Shown here: in pieces, positions 25,178 to 33,327 of the stretch
Layout: each line of letters begins with the position of its first letter
Position numbering within the stretch: position 1 is the stretch's first letter
NCBI GenBank assembly: GCA_021201665.1
Contig: JAJQEO010000107.1
Coordinates: forward strand, 1 to 54,415
DNA length: 54,415 nucleotides
Direction: 5' to 3'
Source of the DNA: Lachnospiraceae bacterium
GTDB taxonomy: Bacteria > Bacillota > Clostridia > Lachnospirales > Lachnospiraceae
Made by a program: the position numbers and the translations under genes
The notes under the pieces: model-generated
Told to the model about the DNA's origin: nothing
Databases searched by the model: none
The model's input: only the letters and a program-made list of their open reading frames with translations

Positions 25178-26648
25178 ATTTTGTATCCTCTCTCTTCTCT
25201 TTGGTTTTGTTTTTGTGGTCCTCTCTCGAAATATCTCTTTCTCTCGCCGCCGGCTCCATCTGATAAAAAAGTTCGAACGTATCTTCAACAAGATTCTTTT
25301 CTTTTTTGTTATCTTTCAAAGCGCCGCGGCACTTGTCCATTTTTTCTTTTACTTCATTCCGTTGAAAAACCGCCTCCCCATATGGGCAGACGGTTTCAAT
25401 CAGTTTCATCAGTTCTTCCATTTCCTGCTTCGTCTCCGGCTGCGGATCAGACTGATATTTCTCTTTCAGCTTCTCATACCTGGATACGTAGTAAAACGGC
25501 TGCTTCTTATAATATTTTGTCCGGGCTGCCGAAAGCTCACGCTCCAGAGCTTCCCGTTCTTTTGTCAGTTCCTCCTTCCTTTTCATCAGATCAGATTCGT
25601 CACCAATATCGTGATCAAGCATATACCGGATGGCATCAGACAACTTTCTGATCTCCAGGATATCCTGCTTGTTCCGAACCCTCTGCTCTTTTGTCATCCG
25701 CTCCGGTTTCCGGATAAAATAAGTGTTATTCCATCTTTTCCAGAAATTCCTCTGAAACGGTGTCATCTTCCAGCCGGGGCAGCGGATGATTTTCGCGTAA
25801 ATCACTTCACGCATCTCCTGACGGTCACCATATGTCTTGTAACGGATTTCAATTGCCGGTTTGGTTCCCTTGTCCGCGATCCTCTGAATAATTTCTTCTT
25901 TTGCGTAACCATCTCCAAGCCGCCCGGTACGAAATGCCCTCCCGGCTCCTTCCGGAAGCAGGGAGAGGAACTTTCCATTTCGCGTCACCGTGTATCCATC
26001 ACTGCGCAGGTAATCGAGAAAAGCTTCATAGCTGTCTGAAAACTCAATCGCTTCGTCAATGTCATCCCGGATAATATCCGTCCAGCTGTAATACTCTCCC
26101 TTTTCCATCTGCTTTGGCCGTTTCCACTCTCCGTAATTTCTACCACGCCGTTCCTCGTCATACTCCAAAGTCGGCAGATGATATTTTTTGCAGATACGGT
26201 CGGTAATCGGCTGAATGCGGTTTTCCCAGTCACCCTTTGGCGAATGAAATTTCAGGCCATCCGTTTTTGATACCGAGTCGAACGTGATGTGTACGTGCAT
26301 ATGCGCCTTGTCATTGTGGACAGCGAACGCATAATAATAATCGTCTCCCAGCAGCTCCCGGCAGAATTCTTCCGCAGCCTGAAATGCCGTCGCCTCATCG
26401 ATGCCGCAGTCCGGCGGGAAGGAAAGCATATAGTGAAAAGCCTGACTCCCGTCCTCCTTTCCCCAGAATTTTTTATTCTCTATCATCGTCCGATAAATCA
26501 TCTCCGGAGTCCTGCCGGCGTTTCCTCCGATCCACAGACCGTTCCCGCACTTTTCATGCCGGCAGATATAAAATAAATTTTTCTTCAGGTGCGAAGCCTT
26601 GTTGCTCCCCTTCGTCTCTTTGATTCTCAACAGCCGAGTCACCGCCAT
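25086..26648 (-). CDS. MobP-type relaxase
   Basis: About 520 residues from ATG 26648, which has a GAGGTGGATA site. It is the nickase that cuts and carries the transferred strand at oriT. The histidine-triad motif is clear at about residues 108-121 (HNDKAHMHVHITFD), the metal-binding motif III of MOB relaxases. An N-terminal segment (IRRMETKG-like start, SNKASHLKKNLFYICRHEKCGNG) and an early Tyr-rich region could hold the catalytic tyrosine. The C-terminal half is helical and very basic or acidic. MobC precedes it by 4 bp. The oriT candidate lies upstream of MobC. Confidence 0.92.
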   Translation of the reverse strand: MAVTRLLRIKETKGSNKASHLKKNLFYICRHEKCGNGLWIGGNAGRTPEMIYRTMIENKKFWGKEDGSQAFHYMLSFPPDCGIDEATAFQAAEEFCRELLGDDYYYAFAVHNDKAHMHVHITFDSVSKTDGLKFHSPKGDWENRIQPITDRICKKYHLPTLEYDEERRGRNYGEWKRPKQMEKGEYYSWTDIIRDDIDEAIEFSDSYEAFLDYLRSDGYTVTRNGKFLSLLPEGAGRAFRTGRLGDGYAKEEIIQRIADKGTKPAIEIRYKTYGDRQEMREVIYAKIIRCPGWKMTPFQRNFWKRWNNTYFIRKPERMTKEQRVRNKQDILEIRKLSDAIRYMLDHDIGDESDLMKRKEELTKEREALERELSAARTKYYKKQPFYYVSRYEKLKEKYQSDPQPETKQEMEELMKLIETVCPYGEAVFQRNEVKEKMDKCRGALKDNKKEKNLVEDTFELFYQMEPAARERDISREDHKNKTKEKREDTKYGTETGRGKKNRNDTAGRKTSGTAIGKESE

Positions 26649-26652
26649 ATCT

Positions 26653-27090
26653 CTATCCACCTCTTCTCGTTTTTTTCGATTTTGCTTTACCAGTATCCGA
26701 TGCAGCCCCTTCATGATTTTTTTCATTTTTCATTTCACCATCGTATTCCGATGCGAAGAAATAATTTTCATTTTGGGCTTGCAGCAGCTGAACCGTTTCG
26801 TAATACTTCCAGTCAATTTTTTCAAGAAGCTCCGACAGTTTTTGATAATCCATGTTCGTAATAAATCGTCTGGAACTGCACGAGCGCACCACCTGATTGA
26901 TGTTCGTCCCGATTTTCAAAACTGAACTTTTCAGTTCCTGCAAAGCTAAGCTCGACTCCGGCGGAAGCTGAAAAATCTTTCTTCTCATGTAATCCGATTC
27001 TGATAGGCCGTTGCGTTCTGCCTGCTCGGCAATCTTCGCAGCCTCCGCTTCCGTGCAGCGGAATGCTTTCCAGACTGTCCTGTTTGCCAT
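26653..27090 (-). CDS. mobC: MobC-like relaxosome accessory protein
   Basis: About 145 residues from ATG 27090 (GAGGTGAG upstream). The N-terminal half looks like a ribbon-helix-helix fold (FRCTEAEAAKIAEQAERNGLSESDYMRRKIF). It is followed by the family's typical KIGTNINQVVRSC and a C-terminal helix. MobC proteins bind near oriT and open the strands for the relaxase. The gene is 4 bp before the relaxase, consistent with one transcript. The C-terminus is basic (KAKSKKTRRGG). Confidence 0.85.
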   Translation of the reverse strand: MANRTVWKAFRCTEAEAAKIAEQAERNGLSESDYMRRKIFQLPPESSLALQELKSSVLKIGTNINQVVRSCSSRRFITNMDYQKLSELLEKIDWKYYETVQLLQAQNENYFFASEYDGEMKNEKNHEGAASDTGKAKSKKTRRGG

Positions 27091-27294
27091 CAAATCTCAC
27101 CTCTTTTCTTCTGTCCAATTTTCTCTGTTTCTATCGTAAAAAGCTGTTTCACAGAGGCCATTTTCGAGCCCCAGAGCAGCCCCTAACAACTCCGTAACAA
27201 TTCCCGAACACAGCCGTCTCCGGCACCTGCACTGCAATAATTTCACCTCCAAATCAGCAAAAATCCCCCTTCCAGCGTACACATTTCTCCGATG

Positions 27295-27412
27295 TTATTC
27301 ACAGGTAATGGCAAGATACGCCTTTTGTTTCACAACGGCCTCTTGTCAAGGGGCTTGCGCCCCCTGATACCCCCAAAACCGCTGTTTCACGCCGCCTTAA
27401 AATGGCGGCAAA
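27295..27412. other. Candidate origin of transfer (oriT)
   Basis: The gap between the kinase terminator and MobC (27091-27473) has a compact palindromic block. It contains GGGGC-TTGC-GCCCC at 27350-27363 inside a GC-rich stretch, and GCCGCC-TTAAAAT-GGCGGC at 27391-27409. On the minus strand it also contains TATCTTGC at 27311-27318, which resembles IncP-type MOB_P nic sites (YATCYTGC). Position directly upstream of mobC-relaxase fits an oriT. The rest of the gap (27098-27290) shows no convincing gene; a TTG frame with a GGAGGTG site exists but is unsupported. Confidence 0.5.
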
Positions 27413-27473
27413 ATCCGAAATTATTACATGGCAAATGTATGCGAATATTACGACGAAAAAAATGTTACAGGGT

Positions 27474-27503
27474 CAAAAAAAGAGCCGATTTCTCGACTCT
27501 TTC
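27474..27503 (-). terminator. Intrinsic terminator after the HipA-like kinase gene
   Basis: The minus strand reads AAAGAGTCGA-GAAA-TCGGCTCTTT followed by a T-run. This is a 10-bp stem with one G-U pair and a GAAA tetraloop, 22 bp after the kinase stop codon. Confidence 0.9.
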
Positions 27504-27524
27504 ACGGCACTATTTCATTGAATG

Positions 27525-28766
27525 TCAACGGGCCATTTTACCCGGCTTGTCTTTCCCCTTCAGCTGCCCATCCGCCCGTTCTGCATCAACTACTAATTTC
27601 TGGACCGGCACACCGAATGTCTGCGATAAAATCTGCAAGCTCCTCCACGCTTCTGCATTATTGCTTCGCGGCGATATCACTGCTTCGGATTTTTTTGTGA
27701 CCGGGTCAGCCAGAATCACGCTTCCCTCATCTGCGCGGATTGCGTTCAATTGCCTGCCGCAAATCCGAATCTCTCTTTTCGCAAAAACCGGAATATCCCG
27801 CAGCGATCGTACCGTCTTCTTATAACTCGCGTATAGCTCGTCACCACTGATTGTCCGCTCGGCAAAAGATAAGTTCCTTTCATGCAGCTTTTCAAGCGCG
27901 GGCACAAGCACCCTCTGATATTTCGTAATCAAAAATCTGGAGTAAAATCGTTTCCTCGCATCACTGATATAGGGCGTTGCTTCGATCAATTTTAAAATTT
28001 CACCCATCTCAATCCGGGGCACAATTACAGCAAGGGCACGGTTAACATCTTCGTTTTCACAGGAATATAAATACTGTCGATAGGAGATTTTGCTTCCGTT
28101 CCTGTCTTTAATCACTGACATCCCATTCATCGCCTCGTTGTCCGCAAGCCGGTCAGACAAAAGTTCATCCGCCACCAGCGGACACAGACAGGAGCCACAA
28201 TCATAAACCGGAGCCAGCTTCCGCTCATTTCCAATTTTTGACAGGAAGCCCCAGTTTCCATTATGCCGATCCGTGTTCCCAATAAAAGCATCCGCCACAA
28301 ACATCTCCGCGTAAAATTTCCGAATTTCCTGTTCGCTGATTCCCGGCGTGTATTTCGCAATCTCTCCTATCGTCTCGAAGCTCGGAGTCTGCGCTCCTTT
28401 TGTGTCATCCGCACTGCTGAGGGAAGTAAGTTCTGCCTCGCTGAGCCGGTAACCATCTGTTTCCAGATTTTTGCAGGCACAGGCGATATATGTTCTTTCC
28501 TCCCCCGTGGATGACTTCGCGGTATATTCTCCCAATATCACATCCTGCACCGGAATTCCCAACAGCTTCATAATCCGGCATCCCAAAAATTCAGAAAAAG
28601 CGTTATTAATGTATGATAAATCACGTCCGAGTTCCCTCACCGGATCAGGAAGTTTCAGCAGATATTCATTCCCGTCGTCCAGTACCACTGTCTCTTTCCG
28701 CTCCGATCCACCGAAGCGGTTAAAAAGCTTTTCTGTAATGTGCGCATTAAAATTATACTCATTCAT
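27525..28766 (-). CDS. HipA/CtkA-like protein kinase
   Basis: A 413-residue protein. The signature DAFIGNTDRHNGNWGFLSK at about residues 154-172 is the catalytic loop of HipA-like kinases, with the Asp and Asn positions present. GSERKETVVLDDGNEYLLKLP near the N-terminus could hold the ATP-binding lysine. HipA proteins phosphorylate cytoplasmic targets such as GltX and cause growth arrest; CtkA-type relatives act alone. The start directly follows the stop of the 93-residue gene, so the two are coupled. I infer a toxin-antitoxin-like or anti-competitor unit carried by the ICE. Confidence 0.8.
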   Translation of the reverse strand: MNEYNFNAHITEKLFNRFGGSERKETVVLDDGNEYLLKLPDPVRELGRDLSYINNAFSEFLGCRIMKLLGIPVQDVILGEYTAKSSTGEERTYIACACKNLETDGYRLSEAELTSLSSADDTKGAQTPSFETIGEIAKYTPGISEQEIRKFYAEMFVADAFIGNTDRHNGNWGFLSKIGNERKLAPVYDCGSCLCPLVADELLSDRLADNEAMNGMSVIKDRNGSKISYRQYLYSCENEDVNRALAVIVPRIEMGEILKLIEATPYISDARKRFYSRFLITKYQRVLVPALEKLHERNLSFAERTISGDELYASYKKTVRSLRDIPVFAKREIRICGRQLNAIRADEGSVILADPVTKKSEAVISPRSNNAEAWRSLQILSQTFGVPVQKLVVDAERADGQLKGKDKPGKMAR

Positions 28767-29048
28767 TTACTTTACCCCTCTGCGCAGCAGTTCCCTTAAT
28801 CGAAAAAAATCTGCCTCTGTCATAATATCCATATGCGACGCAAGCTTCGTATCCACATACAGGCTGTCAAAAGTTCGCTGCATCTCATACAGTGTATCAT
28901 TGTTATGATCCGCCATGTAATTTCCGCGTGCTGTCAAAAAATCTTCCAGCTCCTTTTTCATATCCGGCAAACGCGTAAAATCAAATTTTCCATATTCTTT
29001 CCTTATCGTATCATCAGGCACAATCTGATATTCTTTCGAATCACTCAT
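28767..29048 (-). CDS. Small partner of the HipA-like kinase, 93 aa
   Basis: The product (MSDSKEYQIVPDDTIRKEYGKFDFTRLPDMKKELEDFLTARGNYMADHNND) is acidic and helical with no visible HTH, so it is not a classical HipB. It ends immediately before the kinase ATG. It resembles the small second proteins seen ahead of stand-alone HipA-like genes, but I cannot place it in a named family. It could be a modulator or substrate of the kinase. The 129-bp gap upstream contains a 14-codon frame (MLRLLGRISPASAA) with GAGGTGG, perhaps a leader. Confidence 0.65.
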   Translation of the reverse strand: MSDSKEYQIVPDDTIRKEYGKFDFTRLPDMKKELEDFLTARGNYMADHNNDTLYEMQRTFDSLYVDTKLASHMDIMTEADFFRLRELLRRGVK

Positions 29049-29177
29049 GACGGCACTCTCCCCTCATTGCTTCCGGGCATTTCCCGGTGGCAGCTTCCGA
29101 AACCCGGAAAATACAAAGGCTATGCAGCGGAAGCTGGTGAAATTCTTCCCAGCAATCTTAACATAGCCACCTCATTT

Positions 29178-29516
29178 TTACAACAACGATTCCCGGCAAA
29201 GCGTGGAAAGTTCAGCGGGTGTAAGCGGCTTTACTTCTTCCTCCAGAGCTTTCAACGAAGGCGTGAGGATAAGCAGTTCTTCTTCTGTAATCTGCAAAAA
29301 GCGCACCCAGCTGTGAAGCCCTGCTATCCTCTTTTCAATCTGCTTTTGCTTTTTCTTCCCACCTGAGATTTTTCCAGCTTCAAACCGATTGCCAGGAATT
29401 TTTTCTCCGAGCAGTTTTTCCAATAGCACAATCACCTGCAAGCAGCGAACTGTTTCTGCAGCATCGCCATCCTTTACCTGAATACCTTTTCCACCAGATG
29501 TAATGATTGTCTCCAT
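29178..29516 (-). CDS. Conserved-looking 112-aa ICE protein
   Basis: The frame starts METIITSGGKGIQVKDGDAAETVRCLQVIVLLEKLLGE. It is a soluble, helical, mildly basic protein with a Lys/Gln stretch (GKKKQKQIEKRI) and a C-terminal acidic helix. No domain is recognised. The ribosome binding site (CAGGT) is weak. It lies 42 bp downstream of the ectodomain protein genes on the same strand. Confidence 0.6.
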   Translation of the reverse strand: METIITSGGKGIQVKDGDAAETVRCLQVIVLLEKLLGEKIPGNRFEAGKISGGKKKQKQIEKRIAGLHSWVRFLQITEEELLILTPSLKALEEEVKPLTPAELSTLCRESLL

Positions 29517-29558
29517 ACCTGCATCCTATCCAAAAACTTCTACCCACGATATCGGTGC

Positions 29559-30983
29559 TTACTGATACGAATAAGAATTTTCGTCCCGGTTGTAAATTCC
29601 AGTCAGGCTGCTTCCATCAGACAGTGTGAAAATAATCGTTGCCGTCCGCGTGTCCGCGTCAATCTCATACGAGCTGACTGCCGCAGCAGTGACGTCACTG
29701 TAGCCATTCCGATACAAATAATCATAGAGCGTGTATTGCAACTCATAACGATTTGCGAGATAGTTCAGCAACGTCATGGGAATCCCCGTTACGGAAAGAG
29801 TCGTAGCATCATAGCTCCGCTCTGTTTCGGCGGAACTCTGTCCGCTCTGCACTTCAATTGCATCCTGCGCCTGTTCATCGCCTGCACTTTCGGTCTGCCT
29901 CTCCGATTCTTCCTCTGTATCGGATTCTTCCGCAGGCTCTTTCGCATCTTCGATCAGTAAAATATACTGTCCTGGATAATCCGGGTACATGATAACGGTA
30001 AGCCGGTTTTCTGAATTATCCATGCTCGCGCTGAATGCAAACGCTCCCTCCGATGAACACGGAATCTCGTTTTCAAATGTTATCTCCGTCACTCCGGTCA
30101 GATCATTATCCGATAAAAATGCGGACAGAGCCGTGAGAAAATCGGATTCCCGATATCCGGATTTTTCTTTCTGCTCTTCTGTCAGGCCAGATACCCTTAT
30201 GGACGAGAGGATTATATTTTCTGAATCCCCGAAAATAATCTGCTGCCAACCCTCTGTCTCAGTTTCCGTTTCATCGTCAGGAGATGATTCATTCAGAGTT
30301 TCCGCTACGCTCTGATTATTCTCAGCTGTTGTATCGTCTTCTTCTGCTGCAGAAATTTCCGATTCATTCGCTTCACTCGTCCCGGTCACCTGAACGGTTT
30401 GTATTGCTGCAGCGGTTTCGGATTCTGATTCGGTGATTGCCGTTTCTGTCTCCTGGGGCAAATTCGTCTCCGTATTCTTTGAACTATTGTTGAGCAAGTA
30501 GACTGCTGCAAGAAAAATCAGAAGCACCCCTATCAGCCATTGCCTCCACTGGTACAAGTATTTTTTATTATTCTGGCCAGATTCTTCTTCCCCGCTTTCG
30601 CCTTCCACAAGAACAGTGGCCTCTGTCTCCAGTTCAGCGGACTGCTCTTTGTCAGCCGCATTCTTGCTCTGAATGCTTTCCTCCGATTCCTGCATTTCTT
30701 CATCTTCCGGAATGTCACCAGCACAAGTCTCACCGCTCATGGTTTCATGTTCACAGGCCGCATTCCCTTCATACTCATTTTCCGGCAATTCCTTGTTCAG
30801 ATCTGCTTTCTCTTGAATTTCGCTTTTCCTCTTTTCCCCATTACGGATTTCATATTCCTGAAAATCATTCATGTTGTCCTCTTGGTCTATCGCGGCAGAT
30901 TCGTTCTTTGATGTTTCCACAGGAACACTCTGATTTTTTTCGGGCAGCTGTTTTCTGCCGCCCGCCTTTTTTCTCTTACTCAT
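29559..30983 (-). CDS. Single-pass membrane protein with paralogous ectodomain (1 of 3)
   Basis: A 474-residue protein: a cytosolic acidic tail of about 145 residues, one membrane segment (WLIGVLLIFLAAVYLLNNS), then a Ser/Thr/Glu-rich stalk and two small domains. The first (FLTALSAFLSDNDLTGVTEITFEN) aligns with FLQALGDAIQ..VTDVYF in the next gene and FLEAVGEYVY..ITKIEI in the third. The last (YRNGYSDVTAAAVSSYEIDADTRTATIIFTLSDGSSLTGIYN) aligns with the end of the second gene. The start has a GGGAGG site. It was probably made by duplication in the transfer locus. Role unknown; it may act on the cell surface near the T4SS. Confidence 0.8.
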   Translation of the reverse strand: MSKRKKAGGRKQLPEKNQSVPVETSKNESAAIDQEDNMNDFQEYEIRNGEKRKSEIQEKADLNKELPENEYEGNAACEHETMSGETCAGDIPEDEEMQESEESIQSKNAADKEQSAELETEATVLVEGESGEEESGQNNKKYLYQWRQWLIGVLLIFLAAVYLLNNSSKNTETNLPQETETAITESESETAAAIQTVQVTGTSEANESEISAAEEDDTTAENNQSVAETLNESSPDDETETETEGWQQIIFGDSENIILSSIRVSGLTEEQKEKSGYRESDFLTALSAFLSDNDLTGVTEITFENEIPCSSEGAFAFSASMDNSENRLTVIMYPDYPGQYILLIEDAKEPAEESDTEEESERQTESAGDEQAQDAIEVQSGQSSAETERSYDATTLSVTGIPMTLLNYLANRYELQYTLYDYLYRNGYSDVTAAAVSSYEIDADTRTATIIFTLSDGSSLTGIYNRDENSYSYQ

Positions 30984-30995
30984 ATAAACCTCCCA

Positions 30996-32264
30996 TCACA
31001 GCCCGGAAAAGCTGTACGTATTCGCAGATTTGTTGTAAGTCCCTGTGATTGTCCCGCCAGAGCTGAGCATGATCCGAATTGTGGCTGTCTGGTTCTCCGG
31101 GTCAATCTCATAAGAAGACATCGTTCCTGTGATGCTGCCGGTATACCCTTTGCTCAGGATATAATCAAACGCGGCCTGGTAGAAAGCATCCTCGTCCCCG
31201 ACAAAACTTAAAAATACGGTCGAGACGGAAAGAATATCAAGGCTTGTCGTTGTCGTGGTGGTTTCTCCCGTACTGACACTGCTTGTGCTGCTTGATCCGC
31301 TTGAGCTTCCACTTGTACCCGTATTTCCGGATGTTCCGGTCGAATTCGCTGTAGCAGTTGTGTCTGTCCCGGTAGAATCTGTAATAGTAATATTCTCATC
31401 CGCGACTTCCGTTTCTGCCTCCGTCTCACTTGTCATCTCTGTGAAAACATACGAATCCTCTGTTACGTAATAAGTGGAAAGCAGTGACCAGGTCTCATAC
31501 CCATTAAAATAAATTTCATAGCAGACCTTCGGCGTATCGGAATCCTCCGTTTCAACGGCCTCGCCAAAATAGACATCCGTCACATTCCGGTACTCACTCT
31601 CTTCCGAGTCAATTTGAATGGCATCTCCTAACGCCTGCAGGAATTTCTGTTCATCGAACATTCCGTTATAGCTGCTCTGCACTTCGTCCGTGAGGCCATG
31701 CAGTGTAAGTCCATAGGGAGAGGTTTCTTCCGTTTCGCTCTCTGTTTCAATCTCCACCATTTCTGTCTGCGCCTCCGATTCCGCAGAAACATCTGTAAAA
31801 TTGAAACTGATGAAAACATCCCGGTCCGGCATGACAAAACTCAGCCGCATCTCCCCGGTCGCGTCCTCTGTCCCGGATACGGAACGTACAACACTGCTGA
31901 CTGTCTGCATGTCATAATCCAGGACATCCACACTCTCCAGTGCCTTTCCGTCTGACGGCGTGATCAGCATTGTCACCAGCGTGTTTTCTTCCACTTCCAG
32001 GACAGAATCCGTGTCGCTGTCAGAAAGCAGCCATGATGCATCAAACTCGATTGTCCCGGAACTGCTCTTATACAAAAGAATATTGTGTGTTGGTGCTTCC
32101 GTCTCCGTCTCAACAGTCAACTCACTTTCTGTTTCGGTCTCTGTTGCCGATTTTCCTCCAGCCTGTTTTGACAGGGTCGATTGCACGACCGCAAGTACTA
32201 CAATCAAAATAACTGCCGCCGCAATCGCGATATAAAGTGGTTTGTTGCTTTTCTTCTTATACAT
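30996..32264 (-). CDS. Single-pass membrane protein with paralogous ectodomain (2 of 3)
   Basis: About 422 residues from ATG 32264 (GAGGAGG upstream). The N-terminus has one membrane anchor (PLYIAIAAAVILIVVLAVVQ), then a Ser/Thr/Glu stalk. An early ectodomain (SLEVEENTLVTMLITP.., then MRLSFVMPDRDVFISFNFTD) shares SFxMPxxDVxxSxxF with the start of the giant adhesin. Next comes KFLQALGDAIQ, then a Ser/Thr/Gly-rich linker, then the YILSKGYTGSITGTMSSYEIDPENQTATI terminal domain. It is close to the first paralog. It is encoded 12 bp upstream of that gene. Confidence 0.8.
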   Translation of the reverse strand: MYKKKSNKPLYIAIAAAVILIVVLAVVQSTLSKQAGGKSATETETESELTVETETEAPTHNILLYKSSSGTIEFDASWLLSDSDTDSVLEVEENTLVTMLITPSDGKALESVDVLDYDMQTVSSVVRSVSGTEDATGEMRLSFVMPDRDVFISFNFTDVSAESEAQTEMVEIETESETEETSPYGLTLHGLTDEVQSSYNGMFDEQKFLQALGDAIQIDSEESEYRNVTDVYFGEAVETEDSDTPKVCYEIYFNGYETWSLLSTYYVTEDSYVFTEMTSETEAETEVADENITITDSTGTDTTATANSTGTSGNTGTSGSSSGSSSTSSVSTGETTTTTTSLDILSVSTVFLSFVGDEDAFYQAAFDYILSKGYTGSITGTMSSYEIDPENQTATIRIMLSSGGTITGTYNKSANTYSFSGL

Positions 32265-32275
32265 GGTTTTCCTCC

Positions 32276-33094
32276 TCAATCAACACTGTACAGGGAATAT
32301 ACCCCGTAATAATTCCATTTCTTGTTGTAGCTACAGATAAATAATTCCGAGTTTCCATCATCCGTAAACAATTCAATCTGGCAGGAGCATTCGTCATCAT
32401 TGTTCCGAACAGTCTCCACAATCTCTATTTTGGTAATGCTCACCATATCATCGTAAATAGAGTAGACGTATTCCCCGACTGCTTCCAGGAATTGCGTCTC
32501 TCGTCCATTCAGAAAATCGGAGTAGCTGTCCTCTGACCCGGCTGATACGGTTATCTCTGGCTGAAAGGAAGATACATAGGCTTCCATTTCATCCAGCCTT
32601 TCCGATTGAGCCATATCAGCCTCTTCCGTCTTTCCTTCACTTGATGCCTGGACTGCTTCCTGACTTCCATAGCCAGAGCTTGTTGTGGCAGTTTCTGACA
32701 AGCCACCTGTTTCTGATGAACCTTCCGCTGCTGACACAGGTTCCGACGCATTTAGAGTTTCACCGGATATTTCTGCATCTCCTGAATCAACAGCGATTTC
32801 ATCTGAACCCACCCCATCGGTTTTCGAATCTGATTCTACTCCCACCACAACTGTGTCCCCTTCTTCTGACTCCGTTTCTGATGCTGTTTCCGTTTCTGCA
32901 AAACTATCAGAAATATTTTCTGTTTCCGTCAATAATTCTTCTTCCGTATCAGAATCCGCCTCCGTTTCGGAGTGATTGATAATTCTCCCCACAATCACAT
33001 CCGAAGCAGCGTTCACCGCATATGGCAGCAGGATTGATGCGCCAATCAGCAGCACAAGCAGGATAATGTAGAGCTTTATTTTCTTTTTATCCAT
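32276..33094 (-). CDS. Single-pass membrane protein with paralogous ectodomain (3 of 3)
   Basis: About 272 residues from ATG 33094 (GGGGAG upstream). A membrane anchor (IKLYIILLVLLIGASILLPYAVNAA) is followed by a long Ser/Thr/Glu-rich stalk and one C-terminal domain (NGRETQFLEAVGEYVYSIYDDMVSITKIEIVET). That domain matches the first domain of the two neighbours. The terminal SSYEID-type domain is absent, so this is the shorter member. It lies directly after the palindromic element at 33121-33327. Confidence 0.75.
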   Translation of the reverse strand: MDKKKIKLYIILLVLLIGASILLPYAVNAASDVIVGRIINHSETEADSDTEEELLTETENISDSFAETETASETESEEGDTVVVGVESDSKTDGVGSDEIAVDSGDAEISGETLNASEPVSAAEGSSETGGLSETATTSSGYGSQEAVQASSEGKTEEADMAQSERLDEMEAYVSSFQPEITVSAGSEDSYSDFLNGRETQFLEAVGEYVYSIYDDMVSITKIEIVETVRNNDDECSCQIELFTDDGNSELFICSYNKKWNYYGVYSLYSVD

Positions 33095-33120
33095 GGTAAA
33101 TCTCCCCATCATAATTTCAT

Positions 33121-33327
33121 CAGTCCAGAAAGCAGGCTATATTTGCTGCTGTTCTGGACACGTCCAAAACAGCAGGCCACAGACCGCCTGCGTTGCAGGC
33201 TATATGCCGCTTGCGCGTCATATGTCTGCGGCTTGATGGACGTCCCGCCCATCCCAAAATGCAGAGAAAGTCCTTAGCAGATAAATCTGCACGGGCTGCC
33301 TCCGCATTTTGCTGCTGTTCTGGACTG
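33121..33327. repeat. TIR-bounded palindromic element, MITE-like
   Basis: A 207-bp segment bounded by near-perfect 15-bp inverted ends: CAGTCCAGAA-AGCAG on the left and the complement of CTGCTGTTCTGGACTG on the right, with a 1-nt indel. It starts right after the NlpC/P60 gene stop. Inside is a second hairpin at 33146-33175 (CTGCTGTTNTGGAC stem, one G-U pair) and a GC-rich core. There is no gene with a ribosome binding site. It may be a non-autonomous mobile repeat or an RNA processing site that separates parts of the operon. Confidence 0.6.

Noticed and set aside
27097..27282. Small frame between oriT and mobC
   Set aside because: There is a GGAGGTG site but only a TTG start, the composition is Cys/Arg/Leu-rich without pattern, and the region fits oriT or leader DNA better.
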